Positions 4,588 to 5,311 of a stretch of DNA of 5,311 bases are shown piece after piece (position 1 is the stretch's first letter; each line of letters starts with the position of its first letter). The position numbers and the translations under genes were made by a program. The notes below the pieces were generated by a model. It was not told the DNA's origin and made no database searches. It was given only the letters and a program-made list of their open reading frames with translations. This DNA comes from Planctomycetaceae bacterium (lineage in GTDB: Bacteria; Planctomycetota; Planctomycetia; Pirellulales; Pirellulaceae). The stretch spans positions 2,409 to 7,719 of the forward strand of contig DMPQ01000342.1 in NCBI GenBank assembly GCA_003455945.1. Reading direction: 5' to 3'.

Positions 4588-5311
4588 TCGCGGAGGCCGT
4601 CCGTAGGTTGCCTTGACCGCCTGCTCCTCGCCGTCGCGACGGATCCGGATCTCGACTTCCTGATCGGCCTGCCCCGCCTGCAGCACCTCGATCAGTTCCT
4701 CGCGCGTCTTCAGCTCCTTGCCGTCGATCGCGAGCACGATGTCTCCCGGCTTCAGTCCGGCCGTTTCGGCCGGCGACCCTTCGGTCACCTCGGCGACCGC
4801 CAGTCCCTGGACATCTTCCGAGAAGTCGATGCGGGCTCCCAGGTAAGCCATGCGGCGGCGCTGACCTCGCGGCGCCGCGGCCTGGAACGCGGGGCGCTCT
4901 TCGAGGCTGGCGATCGCGTCGATCAGCTTTTCGCTGTAGTCGATGACTCGCACCGCCCCTTCGACATTGATCGTCTCGTAGTCGTCGTCCGGCGTGTGGT
5001 AGGTCGCATTCAGACCGGTGTGCAGGAAGAGCGCCGGGATCTGTCGGTTGACGAACGGCAGGTGATCGCTGCCGGCGAAGCCCGAATCGACCGGCTTCAG
5101 ATCCAGGCCGGTCCCTTCGCCTGCCTTGGCGACGACGTCCGCCAGCCCGACTCCCGACGCGACGCCGTAGATCGTCAGCGCGTCGTTGCGGAGCCAGCCG
5201 ATCATGTCGTAGTTGATCATCGCCACGACCTTGTCGAGCGGCACCGTCGGATTCTCGACGTAGTACGAGCTGCCGATCAGCCCTCGCTCTTCACCGCTGA
5301 AGGCGATAATC
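4573..5311 (-). CDS. M28-family zinc peptidase with a C-terminal PDZ domain (partial, 5' end missing)
   Basis: The visible 245 codons run from the right window edge to TGA at 4575-4573. No start is in view; a GTG at 5244 is internal, since family sequence continues upstream of it. The M28 catalytic core shows IIAFSGEERGLIGS (visible residues 1-14), in which Glu7 is the expected general base and Glu8 a zinc ligand, NYDMIG (33-38, zinc ligand Asp35), GSDHLPF (80-86) and TYHTPDDDYETIN (103-115, zinc ligand His105). The first zinc-binding His and Asp must lie upstream. A linker of about 40 residues leads to a PDZ domain (about 154-236) with LGARIDF, the typical GSPAETAGLKPGDIVLAIDG (178-197) and a final strand VEIRIRRDGEE. 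M28 enzymes are mostly aminopeptidases or carboxypeptidases, and many are exported; the signal sequence would be outside the window. The exact substrate cannot be told. The gene is convergent with ung. Confidence 0.92.
   Translation of the reverse strand, partial: IIAFSGEERGLIGSSYYVENPTVPLDKVVAMINYDMIGWLRNDALTIYGVASGVGLADVVAKAGEGTGLDLKPVDSGFAGSDHLPFVNRQIPALFLHTGLNATYHTPDDDYETINVEGAVRVIDYSEKLIDAIASLEERPAFQAAAPRGQRRRMAYLGARIDFSEDVQGLAVAEVTEGSPAETAGLKPGDIVLAIDGKELKTREELIEVLQAGQADQEVEIRIRRDGEEQAVKATYGRPPRRGGQ

Overview
The window looks like a core chromosomal segment of a high-GC bacterium, most likely a planctomycete. The case rests on four things: the RNA polymerase omega sequence, the order (SecG-like tail)-yicC-gmk-rpoZ-coaC-coaB, CoaC and CoaB encoded as two separate proteins, and an M28 metallopeptidase that carries a C-terminal PDZ domain. 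The assignment is inference from recognised protein families and remembered gene order; no database search was possible.

Layout. Bases 1-361 hold the 3' end of a plus-strand gene whose visible part is only a Thr/Pro/Ala/Glu/Gly-rich tail with ETP repeats, probably the C-terminal extension of SecG. Then come yicC (486-1367, GTG start), gmk (1441-2043, GTG start), rpoZ (2028-2285, overlapping gmk by 16 bases), coaC (2407-2967), coaB (3089-3736) and ung (3894-4562), all on the plus strand. A convergent minus-strand gene (4573-5311, 5' end outside the window) encodes the C-terminal part of an M28-family zinc peptidase followed by a PDZ domain. All gaps between genes are under 160 bases; no RNA gene, mobile element or CRISPR array was seen.

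How the genes fit together. yicC-gmk-rpoZ-coaBC is a long-conserved bacterial neighbourhood, known for example from Bacillus, that links RNA turnover (YicC), GTP supply (Gmk), RNA polymerase assembly (omega) and coenzyme A synthesis (CoaC/CoaB). Here it is followed by the base-excision repair enzyme uracil-DNA glycosylase. The peptidase is transcribed toward the cluster and is probably functionally unrelated.

Between the genes, several GC-rich inverted repeats lie close to stop codons, none followed by a run of T. They could be U-less terminators, RNA-stabilising or processing hairpins, or attenuators. The hexamer CGATCG is also far more frequent than base composition predicts. I see no defence system, mobile element or clearly new multi-gene system here. 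The most interesting points are the ETP-repeat tail, the CoaC/CoaB split, the intergenic hairpins and the CGATCG excess.
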